Shown here piece by piece: positions 8,433 to 18,381 of a DNA stretch of 64,000 bases. How positions within the stretch are numbered: position 1 is the first letter of the stretch; each line of letters begins with the position of its first letter. The DNA comes from Pandoraea sputorum (GTDB taxonomy: Bacteria > Pseudomonadota > Gammaproteobacteria > Burkholderiales > Burkholderiaceae). The notes under the pieces were generated by a model. It made no database searches. It had not been told where the DNA came from and saw only the letters and a list, made by a program, of their open reading frames with translations. A program made the translations under genes and the position numbers. The stretch covers positions 1,736,001-1,800,000 of the forward strand of contig NZ_CP010431.2 of the NCBI RefSeq assembly GCF_000814845.2. The letters run 5' to 3'.

Positions 8433-11057
8433 ATGAAAGTCGCAGACATTCGGGAAAAATTCCTAAACTTCTTCGAGTCGAAGGGGCACACCATCGTGCG
8501 CTCGTCGAGCCTCGTGCCGTCCAATGACCCCACGCTGCTGTTCACGAACTCCGGCATGGTGCAGTTCAAGGACGTCTTCCTCGGACTCGAATCGCGCCCG
8601 TACACGCGCGCGACCACGGCCCAGCGCAGCGTGCGCGCCGGCGGTAAGCACAACGACCTCGAAAACGTGGGCTACACCGCCCGTCACCATACGTTCTTCG
8701 AAATGCTGGGCAACTTCTCGTTCGGCGATTATTTCAAGCGCGAAGCGATTCAGTACGCGTGGGAATTGCTGACGACCGTCTACAAGCTCCCGAAGGAAAA
8801 GCTCTGGGTCACCGTCTACAAGGAAGACGACGAGGCCTACGACATCTGGGCGAAGGAAGTGGGCGTGCCGGCCGAGCGCATCATCCGCATCGGTGACAAC
8901 AAGGGTGCGCGTTACGCCTCGGACAACTTCTGGCAGATGGCCGATACCGGTCCGTGCGGCCCGTGCTCGGAAATCTTCTTCGACCACGGTGAAGACGTGT
9001 GGGGCGGCCCGCCGGGATCGCCGGAAGAAGACGGCGACCGCTATATCGAAATCTGGAATCTCGTGTTCATGCAGTTCAACCGCGACGAGCAGGGCAATAT
9101 GACGCCGCTGCCCAAGCCGTGCGTTGACACCGGCATGGGGCTGGAGCGTATTGCGGCCGTGCTGCAACACGTTCACAGCAACTACGAAATCGACCTGTTC
9201 CAGCACCTGATCAAGGCCGCCGGTCGTGAGACGGGCGTGACCGATCTGAGCGCGAACTCGCTCAAGGTGATCGCAGATCACATTCGCGCGTGCTCGTTCC
9301 TGATCGTCGACGGCGTGATTCCGGGTAACGAAGGCCGCGGTTACGTGCTGCGCCGTATCATCCGCCGCGCAATCCGTCACGGTTACAAGCTCGGCTGCAA
9401 GAAGCCGTTCTTCTATAAGCTCGTACCGGATCTGGTCGCCGAGATGGGCGTTGCCTATCCGGAACTGGCGCAGGCGCAGCAGCGCGTGACCGACGTGCTC
9501 AAGCAGGAAGAAGAGCGCTTCGGCGAGACCATCGAGAACGGCATGGAGATTCTCGAAGGTGCGCTGGCCGATCTGGCCAAGAAGGGCGTGACCACGCTCG
9601 ATGGCGAACTGGCATTCAAGCTGCACGACACCTACGGCTTCCCGCTCGATCTGACGGCGGACGTTTGCCGCGAGCGCAGCATCACGGTGGACGAAGCAGG
9701 CTTCGACGCCGCGATGGCACGTCAACGTGAGCAGGCGCGCGCCGCAGGCAAGTTCAAGATGGCGACGGCCCTCGAATACACGGGCGACAAGACGCGCTTC
9801 GAAGGCTACGACAAGCTCGCGCTCGAAGGCGCGAAGGTCACGGCTTTGTACGTCGATGGCACCAGCGTGGCCAAGATGACCGCCGGTCAGCAAGGCATCG
9901 TTGTGCTCGACACGACGCCGTTCTACGCCGAGTCGGGCGGTCAGGTGGGCGATCAGGGGCTGATCGTCGCCGGGGCTGCGCGTTTCGGCGTGTCGGACAC
10001 GCAGAAGATTCAGGCCGACGTGTTCGGTCACTACGGTTCGCTGGAATCGGGTGAACTGAAGGTCGGCGAAGTGGTGACGGCGCAGGTTGATGCCGTGCGT
10101 CGCGCGCGCACCGTGCGCAACCACTCGGCGACTCACCTGATGCACAAGGCCTTGCGCGAAGTGCTGGGTGCTCACGTGCAGCAGAAGGGCTCGCTCGTCG
10201 ACGCCGACAAGACCCGCTTCGACTTCGCGCATAACGCCGCGATGACGGCCGACGAAATTCGTCGCGTGGAAGATATCGTGAACGCCGAAGTGCTGGCGAA
10301 CGCGCCCACGCAAGCCGCGCTGATGTCGTTCGACGACGCGGTCAAGGGTGGCGCAATGGCGCTGTTCGGCGAGAAGTACGGCGACGAAGTGCGCGTGCTC
10401 GACATCGGGACGTCGCGCGAACTGTGCGGCGGCACGCACGTCTCGCGTACGGGCGATATCGGCCTGTTCAAGATCGTGATGGAGGGTGGCGTGGCCGCCG
10501 GTATCCGTCGCGTGGAAGCGATCACCGGCGATAACTCGGTACGCTTCGTCCAGAAACTCGACGACCAGATCAACGAAGCGGCTGCCGCGCTCAAGACGCA
10601 ACCCGCAGAACTGAGCCCGCGTATCGCGCAGGTGCAGGAGCAGGTCAAGTCGCTGGAGAAGGAACTGGCGGCGCTCAAGTCGAAGCTGGCATCGAGCCAG
10701 GGCGACGAACTGGTCGAGAAGGCCGTCGACGTGAACGGTCTGAAGGTGCTGGCCGCGCAACTCGAAGGCGCCGACGCCAAGACGCTGCGTGAGACGATGG
10801 ACAAGCTCAAGGACAAGCTGGGGAGCGCAGCCATCGTGCTGGCTGCCGTCGACGGCAGCAAGGTCACGCTGATCGCCGGTGTGACGGCGGATGCGACGGC
10901 CAAGGTCAAGGCGGGCGAACTCGTCAACTTCGTCGCACAGCAGGTCGGCGGCAAGGGCGGCGGTCGTCCGGATATGGCGCAGGCGGGTGGTACCGACCCG
11001 TCGGCACTGCCGCAGGCGCTTGCTGGCGTTCAGACATGGGTGACCGGCAAGCTGTAA
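8433..11057 (+). CDS. alaS: Alanine--tRNA ligase
   Basis: 874 aa, matching the E. coli enzyme (about 876 aa). Charges tRNA-Ala in the cytoplasm and edits mis-charged Ser/Gly. The class II catalytic core is N-terminal ([35 protein letters not shown]). The editing-site zinc motifs are present as HSATHLMH and CGGTH, and the C-Ala coiled segment and the conserved [15 protein letters not shown] tail are intact. Start 8433 is chosen from family alignment; the frame continues upstream but those residues do not belong to the family. A TATAAT lies 64 bases upstream and a TTCG-loop terminator follows at 11109. It appears monocistronic. Confidence 0.97.
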   Translation: MKVADIREKFLNFFESKGHTIVRSSSLVPSNDPTLLFTNSGMVQFKDVFLGLESRPYTRATTAQRSVRAGGKHNDLENVGYTARHHTFFEMLGNFSFGDYFKREAIQYAWELLTTVYKLPKEKLWVTVYKEDDEAYDIWAKEVGVPAERIIRIGDNKGARYASDNFWQMADTGPCGPCSEIFFDHGEDVWGGPPGSPEEDGDRYIEIWNLVFMQFNRDEQGNMTPLPKPCVDTGMGLERIAAVLQHVHSNYEIDLFQHLIKAAGRETGVTDLSANSLKVIADHIRACSFLIVDGVIPGNEGRGYVLRRIIRRAIRHGYKLGCKKPFFYKLVPDLVAEMGVAYPELAQAQQRVTDVLKQEEERFGETIENGMEILEGALADLAKKGVTTLDGELAFKLHDTYGFPLDLTADVCRERSITVDEAGFDAAMARQREQARAAGKFKMATALEYTGDKTRFEGYDKLALEGAKVTALYVDGTSVAKMTAGQQGIVVLDTTPFYAESGGQVGDQGLIVAGAARFGVSDTQKIQADVFGHYGSLESGELKVGEVVTAQVDAVRRARTVRNHSATHLMHKALREVLGAHVQQKGSLVDADKTRFDFAHNAAMTADEIRRVEDIVNAEVLANAPTQAALMSFDDAVKGGAMALFGEKYGDEVRVLDIGTSRELCGGTHVSRTGDIGLFKIVMEGGVAAGIRRVEAITGDNSVRFVQKLDDQINEAAAALKTQPAELSPRIAQVQEQVKSLEKELAALKSKLASSQGDELVEKAVDVNGLKVLAAQLEGADAKTLRETMDKLKDKLGSAAIVLAAVDGSKVTLIAGVTADATAKVKAGELVNFVAQQVGGKGGGRPDMAQAGGTDPSALPQALAGVQTWVTGKL

Positions 11058-11108
11058 TGGGACGATGACGGGGGCAGCCCCGTTTTCGGCCGGGCTTGAT
11101 CTGACAAG

Positions 11109-11131
11109 ACGCGCACTTCGGTGCGCGTTTT
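11109..11131 (+). terminator. alaS terminator
   Basis: An 8-pair perfect stem, ACGCGCAC with GTGCGCGT, closed by a stable TTCG tetraloop and followed by T-rich sequence, 51 bases after the alaS stop. Confidence 0.85.
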
Positions 11132-11228
11132 GCATTTCTGAGCGGACGGCGTGCGCTATCGCCCTGCCGGGGGCAGGGGCACCGTCACCTTCGGGAATGG
11201 TTTGCATGTAAAGTATTTGCCACGATTC

Positions 11229-12518
11229 ATGTCAACTTCTTTTGCCTGCGGGCCAGCCATCGCCATGCCAGCTACTCTCGCCGATTCCGACAACGTCACG
11301 AAGCTGCGCCAACCGTCGCCGGAGCGTGCGGCATGGCGCATCGCGTTATCGTGCATGCTCGCCTTGTCGATTGCGATGGGGATCGGCCGCTTCGCTTTCA
11401 CGCCGATGCTGCCGCTCATGCTGCATGAGCAGCTCACCGATATTCAGCACGGTAGCTGGCTAGCGTCGCTGAACTACGCGGGGTACTTCATCGGGGCGTT
11501 GTCGTGCATGTGGCTGCATTTCACACCGACGCTCATCATTCGCTTTGCACTTGCCTCCACGGTCGCACTGACGTTGGCGATGGGGCTGATGGAGTCGTTC
11601 GCGGTGTGGGCGATCGTGCGCACACTCGCGGGCGTGATGAGTGCGTGGGCGATGGTGTTCTCGGCCGGGTGGGGCTTTCGCAAGCTGGCCGAGCTGCGCA
11701 TGCCGAGTCTGGGTGGTGTGATCTTTGCCGGGCCTGGCGCAGGCATTGTGGTGACGGGCTTGCTCGCGAGCCTGAACGACACGCTCGGCTGGCCTGCGCG
11801 CGGCGGCTGGTTGCTGTGCGGCGTGCTCGCGCTGGCGTTGCTCGCCGTCATCTGGCGGACGTTTGTGGCTGATGTGCCCGTCGCCGTCGATGCGACCAAG
11901 TCAGCCGACGCTGCCAAATCTACGACCGCCACCGTCGCGCCCTCGACCAATCATGGCAGCGGCGAGAGCGTGATCCCGGTCACGATCCTGTACAGCTTCG
12001 CCGGCTTCGGCTACATCATCACGGCGACGTTCCTGCCGGTGATCGCACGTCAGGCGTTGCCCGGCTCCCCGTGGCCCGACCTGTTCTTCCCGCTGCTCGG
12101 TCTGATGGTGATTCCGGGGGCCATCATCGGCGCACGCGCACCGCTTTCGTGGGATAACCGACTGCTGCTAGCGGTGTGCTACGTCATGCAAGGGCTGGGG
12201 GTGGGCATTGGCATCGTGCTGCCGAACGTCGTGGGCTTCGCGCTGGGGAGCGTGCTCGTGGGGCTGCCGTTCACGGCGATTACGGTCTACGCGGTGCGCG
12301 AATGCCGACGTTTGCGTGGGGACAATGCCAATGGCCTGATCGGGCTGGTGACGGCATCCTATGGCATCGGGCAGATCGTCGGGCCGCTGGTGGCCGCGCC
12401 GCTCGTCGCCGCGACCGGCGGGTTCACGACGGCACTGCTGTGTGCCAGCGGTGTGCTGGCGCTCGGCGCCATCGGTTTCGTGTGGGACTGGCGTCGTTCG
12501 CTCGAGCGCGCGCCCTGA
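11229..12518 (+). CDS. MFS transporter of the YbfB/YjiJ type
   Basis: About 429 aa from the chosen start, with some 12 hydrophobic segments and a hydrophilic Ala/Thr-rich loop in the middle (around residues 215-235 from this start), the usual split between two six-helix halves. The first half has MGIGRFAFTPMLPLM, the hallmark of the YbfB/YjiJ group, and GWGFRKLAE in the loop after TM4. Inner-membrane secondary transporter; the substrate of this group is generally unassigned. Start uncertain: ATG 11229 and ATG 11265 are both possible and neither has a clear ribosome site; the upstream in-frame start at 11151 adds residues that look non-coding. The class II aldolase gene begins 56 bases after its stop, so the two are likely co-transcribed. 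Confidence 0.85.
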   Translation: MSTSFACGPAIAMPATLADSDNVTKLRQPSPERAAWRIALSCMLALSIAMGIGRFAFTPMLPLMLHEQLTDIQHGSWLASLNYAGYFIGALSCMWLHFTPTLIIRFALASTVALTLAMGLMESFAVWAIVRTLAGVMSAWAMVFSAGWGFRKLAELRMPSLGGVIFAGPGAGIVVTGLLASLNDTLGWPARGGWLLCGVLALALLAVIWRTFVADVPVAVDATKSADAAKSTTATVAPSTNHGSGESVIPVTILYSFAGFGYIITATFLPVIARQALPGSPWPDLFFPLLGLMVIPGAIIGARAPLSWDNRLLLAVCYVMQGLGVGIGIVLPNVVGFALGSVLVGLPFTAITVYAVRECRRLRGDNANGLIGLVTASYGIGQIVGPLVAAPLVAATGGFTTALLCASGVLALGAIGFVWDWRRSLERAP

Positions 12519-12574
12519 GGCGACACCTCCAGTAGGTCTTCGCCCGATTCTTCAGACTTTCCTCAGAGAAGCGT

Positions 12575-13345
12575 ATGTCTTTTACCTTGAAGGCGGGCCG
12601 CAAGGCTGCCACTGTCATGAGCGACGAAGAGCGTCAGGTGCGTGTCGATCTCGCCGCCTGCTATCGCCTCGTGGCACTGAACGGCTGGGACGATCTCATC
12701 TACACGCACATCTCCGCAATGGTGCCTGGCGAGCCGGGGCACTTCCTCATCAATCCGTTCGGGCTGGCGTTCGACGAAGTGACGGCGTCGAATCTCGTGA
12801 AGATCACGATGGACGGCGAGATCGTGGGCGAGAGCGCGCATCCCGTCAACGTGACCGGGTTTGCGCTGCACGGTGCGGTGCACGCCGCGCGCGCGGATGC
12901 CGTTTGCGTCATGCATTTGCATAACACGGCGGGTATCGCCGTGTCGATCCAGCCGCACGGCCTGCTGCCCATTTCACAGCACGCGCTGCGCTTTCACGAA
13001 CGCATCGGATATCACGATTACGAAGGGCTGGCGTTTTCGCCGTCGGAAGGCGAGCGGCTGGTGACGTCGCTTGGCGCACATCCTGCGATGTTGCTCCGCA
13101 ATCACGGCACGCTCACCGTCGGCCGTACGGTGGCCGAAGCCTTCGTGCTGATGGCAACGCTCATCAAAGCCTGCGAGATTCAGTTGCAGGCGCTGGCGGG
13201 CGGCGCTGCGCCGAATTTGCCGAGCCCGGCGGTGCAGGACAAGACAGCGATTCAGCTCGAAGACGGTGGCGCGATCGAGGGCGTGCTGGAATGGCCTGCA
13301 CTACTGCGCAAACTCGATAGAATAGACGCCTCGTTTCGCGATTGA
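12575..13345 (+). CDS. Class II aldolase/adducin domain protein
   Basis: 256 aa, single aldolase_II domain. Seen: GWDDLIYTHISAMVPG near the start, substrate-binding FLINPFGLAFDEV, the zinc-binding VMHLHNTAGIA motif and the RNHGTLTVG motif, all in the expected order. Relatives include L-fuculose-phosphate aldolase, but short bacterial proteins ending like this one (C-terminal ALLRKLDRID) are often of unknown substrate and resemble the adducin head domain. Start 12575 has a weak GAGAAG upstream; an alternative ATG at 12617 would remove 14 residues. It lies between the MFS transporter and a tautomerase gene on the same strand. Confidence 0.85.
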   Translation: MSFTLKAGRKAATVMSDEERQVRVDLAACYRLVALNGWDDLIYTHISAMVPGEPGHFLINPFGLAFDEVTASNLVKITMDGEIVGESAHPVNVTGFALHGAVHAARADAVCVMHLHNTAGIAVSIQPHGLLPISQHALRFHERIGYHDYEGLAFSPSEGERLVTSLGAHPAMLLRNHGTLTVGRTVAEAFVLMATLIKACEIQLQALAGGAAPNLPSPAVQDKTAIQLEDGGAIEGVLEWPALLRKLDRIDASFRD

Positions 13346-13460
13346 CCGCTCGATGGAGCGGCGCACCGACTTGTTGTCTGCGGCGCTCGGGCAGGGCATC
13401 GAAGACGTCCGGCAGCGTCACGCTGCCGGTTCCAATAACGACATCAGGAGATAGATCGCA

Positions 13461-13655
13461 ATGCCAACGTTTCACGTCGAGATGTTCGAAGGGCGCACCA
13501 TCGAGCAAAAGCGCGCGTTCGTCAAAGCTGTTACGCAAGCCGCAGTGGATACGATCGGTTGCACGCCGGGGTCCGTCGATATCATCATCACCGACATCAA
13601 GCCCGAAAACTGGTCGACGGCAGGCACGCTCTGGTCGGATCCTCGCCCAGAGTGA
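13461..13655 (+). CDS. 4-oxalocrotonate tautomerase family protein
   Basis: 64 aa, the classic size of the small tautomerase subunit. The protein begins MPTFHVEMFEGRT, so removal of Met exposes the catalytic N-terminal proline. The EQKRAFVKAVTQA helix and the DIIITDIKPENW segment match the family. Such proteins ketonise dienols in meta-cleavage pathways but also serve other reactions. An AGGAG box lies about 10 bases upstream. It follows the class II aldolase by 115 bases, which contain a perfect 9-pair hairpin (13409-13429) without a strong T-run. The role here is unknown; no aromatic meta-cleavage genes are adjacent. Confidence 0.85.
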   Translation: MPTFHVEMFEGRTIEQKRAFVKAVTQAAVDTIGCTPGSVDIIITDIKPENWSTAGTLWSDPRPE

Positions 13656-13690
13656 GCGGGTGAATCTGAAGTCAGCGCAAATCATGTAAG

Positions 13691-13707
13691 CCGGTGACCG
13701 TCACCGG
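13691..13707. promoter_or_regulatory. 17-base palindrome upstream of the threonine aldolase
   Basis: CCGGTGAC-C-GTCACCGG is a perfect dyad around one central base, 54 bases before the ltaE start. With a one-base centre it cannot form a good RNA hairpin, so a dimeric DNA-binding regulator is the more natural reading. Confidence 0.45.
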
Positions 13708-13761
13708 ACTGTCTGAAGCGGGAGCGTCGTGTGGCGTTCCCGCCGTCTTGAAGAGGTCGTC

Positions 13762-14862
13762 ATGTCGCAAGCCCCGTCTGTTTCGAATCCAGAGATCACG
13801 TCCACCGACACTGCGCAAACGCCGCAGCACTTCGCGTCCGACAACTACGCCGGGATTTGCCCCGAGGCCATGCGCTATCTGGTCGAGGCAAATGCCAGTG
13901 GTCATGAAGTGTCCTATGGCGACGATACATGGACGCAACGCGTGTGCGACGGCATCCGGCAACTCTTCGACACGGATTGCGAAGTCTTCTTCGTTTTCAA
14001 CGGCACGGCGGCCAACTCGCTTGCGCTGGCATCGCTGTCGCAGTCGTATCACTCCGTCATTTGTCACGAACTGGCGCATGTCGAGACGGACGAGTGCGGT
14101 GGTCCGGAGTTCTTCTCCAACGGCGCGAAGCTGCTCACCGCGCGCGGTCGCGAGAATAACGGCAAACTCACGCCGGACGCTGTCGAGGCCGTGATCAACC
14201 GCCGCTCGGACATCCACTTTCCGAAGCCCAAGGTCGTCACGCTCACGCAGGCGACGGAGGTCGGTACCGTCTACTCGGTCGATGAGGTCAAAGCGATCTC
14301 GGCGGTCGCCAAGCGCCGTAACCTGCGCGTGCACATGGACGGCGCACGCTTCGCCAACGCGGTCGCGACGCTCGGCTGCCATCCGGGCGACGTGACCTGG
14401 CGTGCGGGCGTGGACGTGCTGTGTTTCGGCGGCACGAAGAACGGTCTGCCGGTCGGCGAGGCCGTCGTGTTCTTCAATCGCTCACTCGCAGAGGATTTTG
14501 CTTATCGCGTGAAGCAGGCGGGGCAGTTGGCCTCGAAGATGCGTTTCATCTCCGCTCCGTGGCTCGGCATGCTGGAGAACGACACGTGGCTGCGCCATGC
14601 ACGGCATGCGAACGAGATGGCGCAGTTGCTCGCGAGCCGCATCCGCGACATTCCCGGCGTATCGATCATGTTCGAGACGCAGGCCAACGGCGTGTTCGCA
14701 GAATTGCCACCGCATGTGATCGAAGCGCTACGCGCGAAGGGCTGGCGCTTTTATACGTTTATCGGCGCAGGTGGCTGCCGCTTCATGTGCGCGTGGGATA
14801 CCCGTGTGGAGACGGTAGAACGTCTGGCCGCAGATATCCGTGCGCTGAGTGCGAAGGCGTAG
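13762..14862 (+). CDS. ltaE: Low-specificity L-threonine aldolase
   Basis: 366 aa PLP enzyme of the beta-eliminating lyase/threonine aldolase fold, slightly longer than E. coli LtaE (333 aa). It cleaves L-threonine or L-allo-threonine to glycine and acetaldehyde. Seen: FASDNYAGICPEAMRYL at the N-terminus, HMDGARFANA (aspartate to the PLP ring nitrogen) and the PLP lysine K226 in CFGGTKNGLPVGEA. Start 13762 is preferred over an in-frame upstream ATG at 13729 because AAGAGG lies just before it and family proteins do not carry the extra residues. The gene ends 9 bases before the convergent chloride channel gene. Confidence 0.9.
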   Translation: MSQAPSVSNPEITSTDTAQTPQHFASDNYAGICPEAMRYLVEANASGHEVSYGDDTWTQRVCDGIRQLFDTDCEVFFVFNGTAANSLALASLSQSYHSVICHELAHVETDECGGPEFFSNGAKLLTARGRENNGKLTPDAVEAVINRRSDIHFPKPKVVTLTQATEVGTVYSVDEVKAISAVAKRRNLRVHMDGARFANAVATLGCHPGDVTWRAGVDVLCFGGTKNGLPVGEAVVFFNRSLAEDFAYRVKQAGQLASKMRFISAPWLGMLENDTWLRHARHANEMAQLLASRIRDIPGVSIMFETQANGVFAELPPHVIEALRAKGWRFYTFIGAGGCRFMCAWDTRVETVERLAADIRALSAKA

Positions 14863-14871
14863 CCGTTTCGA

Positions 14872-16305
14872 TCAGGCTTGACGCGGCGCAGGCACGGTAG
14901 GCGTCAGGAAGCGGTGTGCGAGCGTGTGATAGAACGACGGCGCGATGGTCTTCGAGACCTGCGTCGACAGCAGTGCGACGGCCATGAGCGGAATCACCAT
15001 CTGATGGCCGTCGATCATCTCCATGACGATCACAAACGACGTAATCGGTGATTGCGTCACCGCCGCCAGATAGCCGACCATACACAGCGCGGCCATGGCA
15101 GGCAGCGGTATTACGGACGTCACGTGCGCCATCACATTCCCCAACCCGGCACCAATCGCCAGTGACGGCGCGAAGATGCCACCGGGAATGCCCGACAGAT
15201 ACGACACGCACAAGGCGGCAAACTTCAGCACGGCGTAGAACGGCGAGAGCGCCGCGTGCGATTCCAGCAAACCCCGCGCTTCGGCGTATCCGCTGCCGAA
15301 CGTGGTGCCGCCCGAGACAATGCCGATCACCGCAATCGCCAGACCACACAGGAAGGCGAAGTGGACCGGGCGTGCGCGACGCAAATTGACCAGTTGCGCG
15401 GGCATCCATCTCGGCACGTTAAGCATCAACCAGCCGAACAGCCCCCCGGCCACGCCCGTCAGCACACTGGCGACGATAAGCACGGGAATGAGCGCCCAGT
15501 TGAAATCGCTGATGGCTTTGATCTGGCCGAAATAGAGATAGTTGCCCTGCAGGCCGAGCGCCACGACGCCGGAGAAGATGATGGCGGTAATAAGGGTGCC
15601 GCTGCTGCGTGCGACAAAGCTGCGGCTCAGCTCTTCGATGGCGAACACGACGCCCGCGAGCGGCGTGTTGAACGCTGCCGCCAGACCTGCCGCCGCCCCG
15701 GCCAGCGTCAGTTGGCGCTCGATGTGCACGCTGCTGCGGCGATACCCGCGTCGCATGGCGTACATCAGCGATGCGCCGATCTGCACGGTCGGGCCTTCTC
15801 GGCCGATCGTGAAGCCGCAAAGAATGCCGAGAAACGAGATCGCGATCTTGCCGAACATGATGCGAAGCGTCAGCAGCGATTTCGACAGACGCGAGTCCTG
15901 AAGCGTTGCGATCACCTGGGGAATACCGCTGCCCTCGGCGCCCCGGAAGAACTTCTGCGTCAGCCATATCGCCAGCGCGGCACCCAACGGTGTGACGATC
16001 AGCGGCAGCCAGAAGCCGTGCGTGAGCATGCGCTGGAACAACTCGAATCCAAAGTCCACCAGCTTTGCGTAGGCCACCGACACCAGACCGACGAGGACTG
16101 CGCCGAGCCAGAACACACCATAGTTGTGCCACAGACGCCTTGAGCGGCGCATGCCGCGTTGGGTCAGCCGGGTGGATAGCGACGTAGCCGACGCGGGCGA
16201 TGTGTCAGCAGCAGAGGGCGAGGACGAAGCAGACGGCGAAGGCGACGAAGGCGACTGAGGCGGGGTGTCGGACGCGGGCGGTACGTTCGGTGGAATGTCA
16301 GTCAC
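14872..16305 (-). CDS. ClC family chloride channel/transporter (ClcB-like)
   Basis: 477 aa from the chosen start. All three selectivity-filter motifs are present: GSGIPQVIA, GREGPTVQIGA with the gating glutamate, and GIFAPSLAIGAG. The internal FAIEE keeps the second glutamate that in E. coli ClcA carries protons, so exchange of chloride for protons is plausible. About ten hydrophobic helices follow a Ser/Pro/Ala-rich cytoplasmic N-terminus of roughly 45 residues. The start is uncertain: GTG 16305 begins this tail without a clear ribosome site; ATG 16152 would remove it, and ATG 16410 would extend it. The frame runs on upstream through the NUDIX region but that extension is antisense to a real gene. 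No CBS domains. Confidence 0.85.
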   Translation of the reverse strand: MTDIPPNVPPASDTPPQSPSSPSPSASSSPSAADTSPASATSLSTRLTQRGMRRSRRLWHNYGVFWLGAVLVGLVSVAYAKLVDFGFELFQRMLTHGFWLPLIVTPLGAALAIWLTQKFFRGAEGSGIPQVIATLQDSRLSKSLLTLRIMFGKIAISFLGILCGFTIGREGPTVQIGASLMYAMRRGYRRSSVHIERQLTLAGAAAGLAAAFNTPLAGVVFAIEELSRSFVARSSGTLITAIIFSGVVALGLQGNYLYFGQIKAISDFNWALIPVLIVASVLTGVAGGLFGWLMLNVPRWMPAQLVNLRRARPVHFAFLCGLAIAVIGIVSGGTTFGSGYAEARGLLESHAALSPFYAVLKFAALCVSYLSGIPGGIFAPSLAIGAGLGNVMAHVTSVIPLPAMAALCMVGYLAAVTQSPITSFVIVMEMIDGHQMVIPLMAVALLSTQVSKTIAPSFYHTLAHRFLTPTVPAPRQA

Positions 16306-16449
16306 GGGGCCGTGATCGAAAATTGAAAGACGTTCGACGATTATACGCCCCGGCCTGTCTGGGCCTGGTCCGGGCGCGTCTCGGAATTTGCCGAATATGC
16401 AGCGCGTCATGAGTTCATTTAATATGTTCGGATTCGCCGAAGAACGATC

Positions 16450-16980
16450 ATGAACGAACTTATTTTTTGTCCCCGCTGTGCCTCTGCACTCGATTCTCGC
16501 GAGGTCGCCGGGCGTATTCGCCGTGCCTGCCCGGACACGGCTTGTGGTTTCGTCCACTGGGACAACCCGCTCCCGGTCGTGGCCGGGCTGGTGGAATACC
16601 GGGGCCAGATTCTGCTGGCACGCAATGCGGCGTGGACCGAAGGCATGTTCGCGCTCATCACCGGTTTTCTTGAGCGCGACGAGACACCCGAAGACGGTAT
16701 TCGCCGCGAAATCAAGGAGGAGACGAATCTGGAAACCGACGCGATTTCGCTGCTCGGTGTCTACGAATTCATGCGCAAGAACGAGTTGATCATCGCGTAT
16801 CACGCGGTCTGTGACGGCGATATTCAGCTCTCGGAGGAACTGGCCGAGTTCCGGCTCGTCGCGCCGCATCAGGTGCGTCCGTGGCGCGCAGGGACGGGGC
16901 ACGCGGTCGCCGAATGGCTAAGACGGCGCAATCTGCCGGTCGAGTACGTCGAATCGGCGCGGATGTCGATTGCTGGATGA
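16450..16980 (+). CDS. NUDIX hydrolase with N-terminal zinc ribbon
   Basis: 176 aa. Two CxxC-like pairs at the N-terminus (FCPRC, then CPDTACGFVHWDN) form the zinc ribbon seen in NudC-like enzymes. The Nudix box is GFLERDETPEDGIRREIKEE followed by TNL; it fits GX5EX7REUXEE, but the late glycine of the box is replaced by asparagine, a change common in this subgroup. Expected to hydrolyse a nucleoside diphosphate linked to another moiety, with Mg. A weak GAAGAA precedes the ATG. It is divergent from the chloride channel gene, the starts lying about 145 bases apart. Substrate unknown; the protein is shorter than full NudC. Confidence 0.88.
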   Translation: MNELIFCPRCASALDSREVAGRIRRACPDTACGFVHWDNPLPVVAGLVEYRGQILLARNAAWTEGMFALITGFLERDETPEDGIRREIKEETNLETDAISLLGVYEFMRKNELIIAYHAVCDGDIQLSEELAEFRLVAPHQVRPWRAGTGHAVAEWLRRRNLPVEYVESARMSIAG

Positions 16981-17111
16981 CGTACGGATGCGCCGATGTG
17001 CCGACACGCTGAAACGGGGCGTCTCCGGGAGCGTTCGGCAACGACTACGGTAGAATCGCGGTTTGCGGGGCCAACCCCGCAGCAGATTCGAACAAGACCG
17101 AAGAGAGGGAC

Positions 17112-17345
17112 ATGAGCATGGAATTCCAGAAAGAAGTCGACGCGAGCGGCCTGAACTGCCCGCTGCCGATCCTGCGTGCCAAGAAGGCGCTGGCGGAAAT
17201 GCAAAGCGGCGAAGTGCTGCACATCATCGCCACCGATCCAGGCTCGGGGCGCGATTTCAGCGCTTTCGCCAAGCAAACCGGCAACGAACTGCTCGATACG
17301 CGCGAAGACGGCAAAACTTTCCACTTCTGGATGCGCCGTCGCTGA
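17112..17345 (+). CDS. tusA: Sulfur carrier protein TusA/SirA family
   Basis: 77 aa. The family signature is exact: a cysteine in GLNCPLPILRAKKAL (C16) takes up sulfur as a persulfide and hands it on in tRNA thiolation or molybdenum cofactor pathways. The tail KTFHFWMRRR is typical of betaproteobacterial members. ATG 17112 lies only 3 bases after GAGG; ATG 17118 (two residues shorter) has the better spacing of 9 bases and may be the true start. A TAGAAT at 17051-17056 is a possible -10 box. The gene ends in a strong terminator shared with galU. Confidence 0.92.
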   Translation: MSMEFQKEVDASGLNCPLPILRAKKALAEMQSGEVLHIIATDPGSGRDFSAFAKQTGNELLDTREDGKTFHFWMRRR

Positions 17346-17410
17346 TTGCCGGTGAGTGGCGTCAGCGTCGATTTCCATCGATGCGAATGCCTTGGCGGTA
17401 CAACAGATAC

Positions 17411-17443
17411 AAAAAAACCGACGGACATGCCGTCGGTTTTTTT
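17411..17443. terminator. Bidirectional terminator between tusA and galU
   Basis: A perfect 7-pair stem CCGACGG/CCGTCGG with a 5-base loop is flanked by seven A on the left and seven T on the right, so it can stop the plus-strand tusA and the minus-strand galU transcripts. Confidence 0.9.
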
Positions 17444-17464
17444 ATGGGTGCCTGTGACAGACGC

Positions 17465-18352
17465 TCAGGTCAGATCGCCTTGCACGTCTTCCTGCAGGTA
17501 CTTGCGGAACGCGTCCTTTAGCTCCGGGTGGCGCAGAGCGAACTCCACCGTCGCCTTGAGATAGCCGAGCTTGCTGCCGCAATCGAAGCGCTTGCCATCG
17601 TAGCGGTAGGCGAGCACGACTTCGTCCTGCATGAGTTTCTGGATGGCGTCCGTCAACTGGATTTCGCCGCCTGAACCCGGATCGATCTCGCGGATGCAAT
17701 CGAAAATACGCGGACGCAGCACATAACGACCGACCACGCCCAGATTCGACGGTGCGTTTTCGGGCGCAGGCTTCTCGACGATGTCCGTCAGTTTGACGAT
17801 CGCCTTCTCACCCCAGTCCGTGCCCTTGACGATACCGTATGAGCGGCTCTGCTCAATGGGGATCTCTTCTACGCCGATGATCGAGTTGTGATACTGGTTG
17901 TACAGATCGACCATCTGCTTGAGCACCGGCGGCTGGCCGTCGAGCAAGTCGTCGGCGAGGATGACGGCGAACGGCTCGTCGCCCACCAGCTTCTCGGCGC
18001 ACAGCACGGCGTGGCCCAGACCCAGCGCTTTCGGCTGACGCACATAGAAGCAATCGATGTGCGGCGGCTTGATCGAATGCACGACGTCGAGCAGCGCCTG
18101 CTTGTTCTTCGCTTCGAGTTCGGCTTCCAGTTCGAATGCCGTATCGAAGTGATCTTCGATGGCGCGCTTGTTACGGCCTGTTACGAAAATCATCTCGGTG
18201 ATGCCAGCCGCTGCCGCCTCTTCCACAGCGTACTGAATCAGCGGCTTGTCCACGACCGGCAGCATTTCCTTGGGGCTCGCCTTAGTCGCCGGCAGAAACC
18301 GGGTGCCGAGCCCCGCAACGGGGAAGACGGCTTTGGTCACAATCGCTTTCAT
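17465..18352 (-). CDS. galU: UTP--glucose-1-phosphate uridylyltransferase
   Basis: 295 aa, typical for bacterial GalU. It makes UDP-glucose from UTP and glucose 1-phosphate for envelope polysaccharides. The nucleotide-binding signature is [20 protein letters not shown] at the N-terminus. [13 protein letters not shown], the catalytic DD in [11 protein letters not shown] and the [18 protein letters not shown] block are also present. A GGGAG ribosome site precedes the ATG. It begins 29 bases after the valS stop on the same strand, so it is probably co-transcribed with valS. Confidence 0.95.
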   Translation of the reverse strand: MKAIVTKAVFPVAGLGTRFLPATKASPKEMLPVVDKPLIQYAVEEAAAAGITEMIFVTGRNKRAIEDHFDTAFELEAELEAKNKQALLDVVHSIKPPHIDCFYVRQPKALGLGHAVLCAEKLVGDEPFAVILADDLLDGQPPVLKQMVDLYNQYHNSIIGVEEIPIEQSRSYGIVKGTDWGEKAIVKLTDIVEKPAPENAPSNLGVVGRYVLRPRIFDCIREIDPGSGGEIQLTDAIQKLMQDEVVLAYRYDGKRFDCGSKLGYLKATVEFALRHPELKDAFRKYLQEDVQGDLT

Positions 18353-18381
18353 TAGTATCTCCCTGATGAATATTGCGCGTC

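Noticed and set aside
16306-16902. N-terminal extension of the chloride channel frame over the NUDIX gene
   Set aside because: The residues are antisense to the NUDIX hydrolase, which has a complete Nudix box and zinc ribbon; ClC proteins have no such extension.
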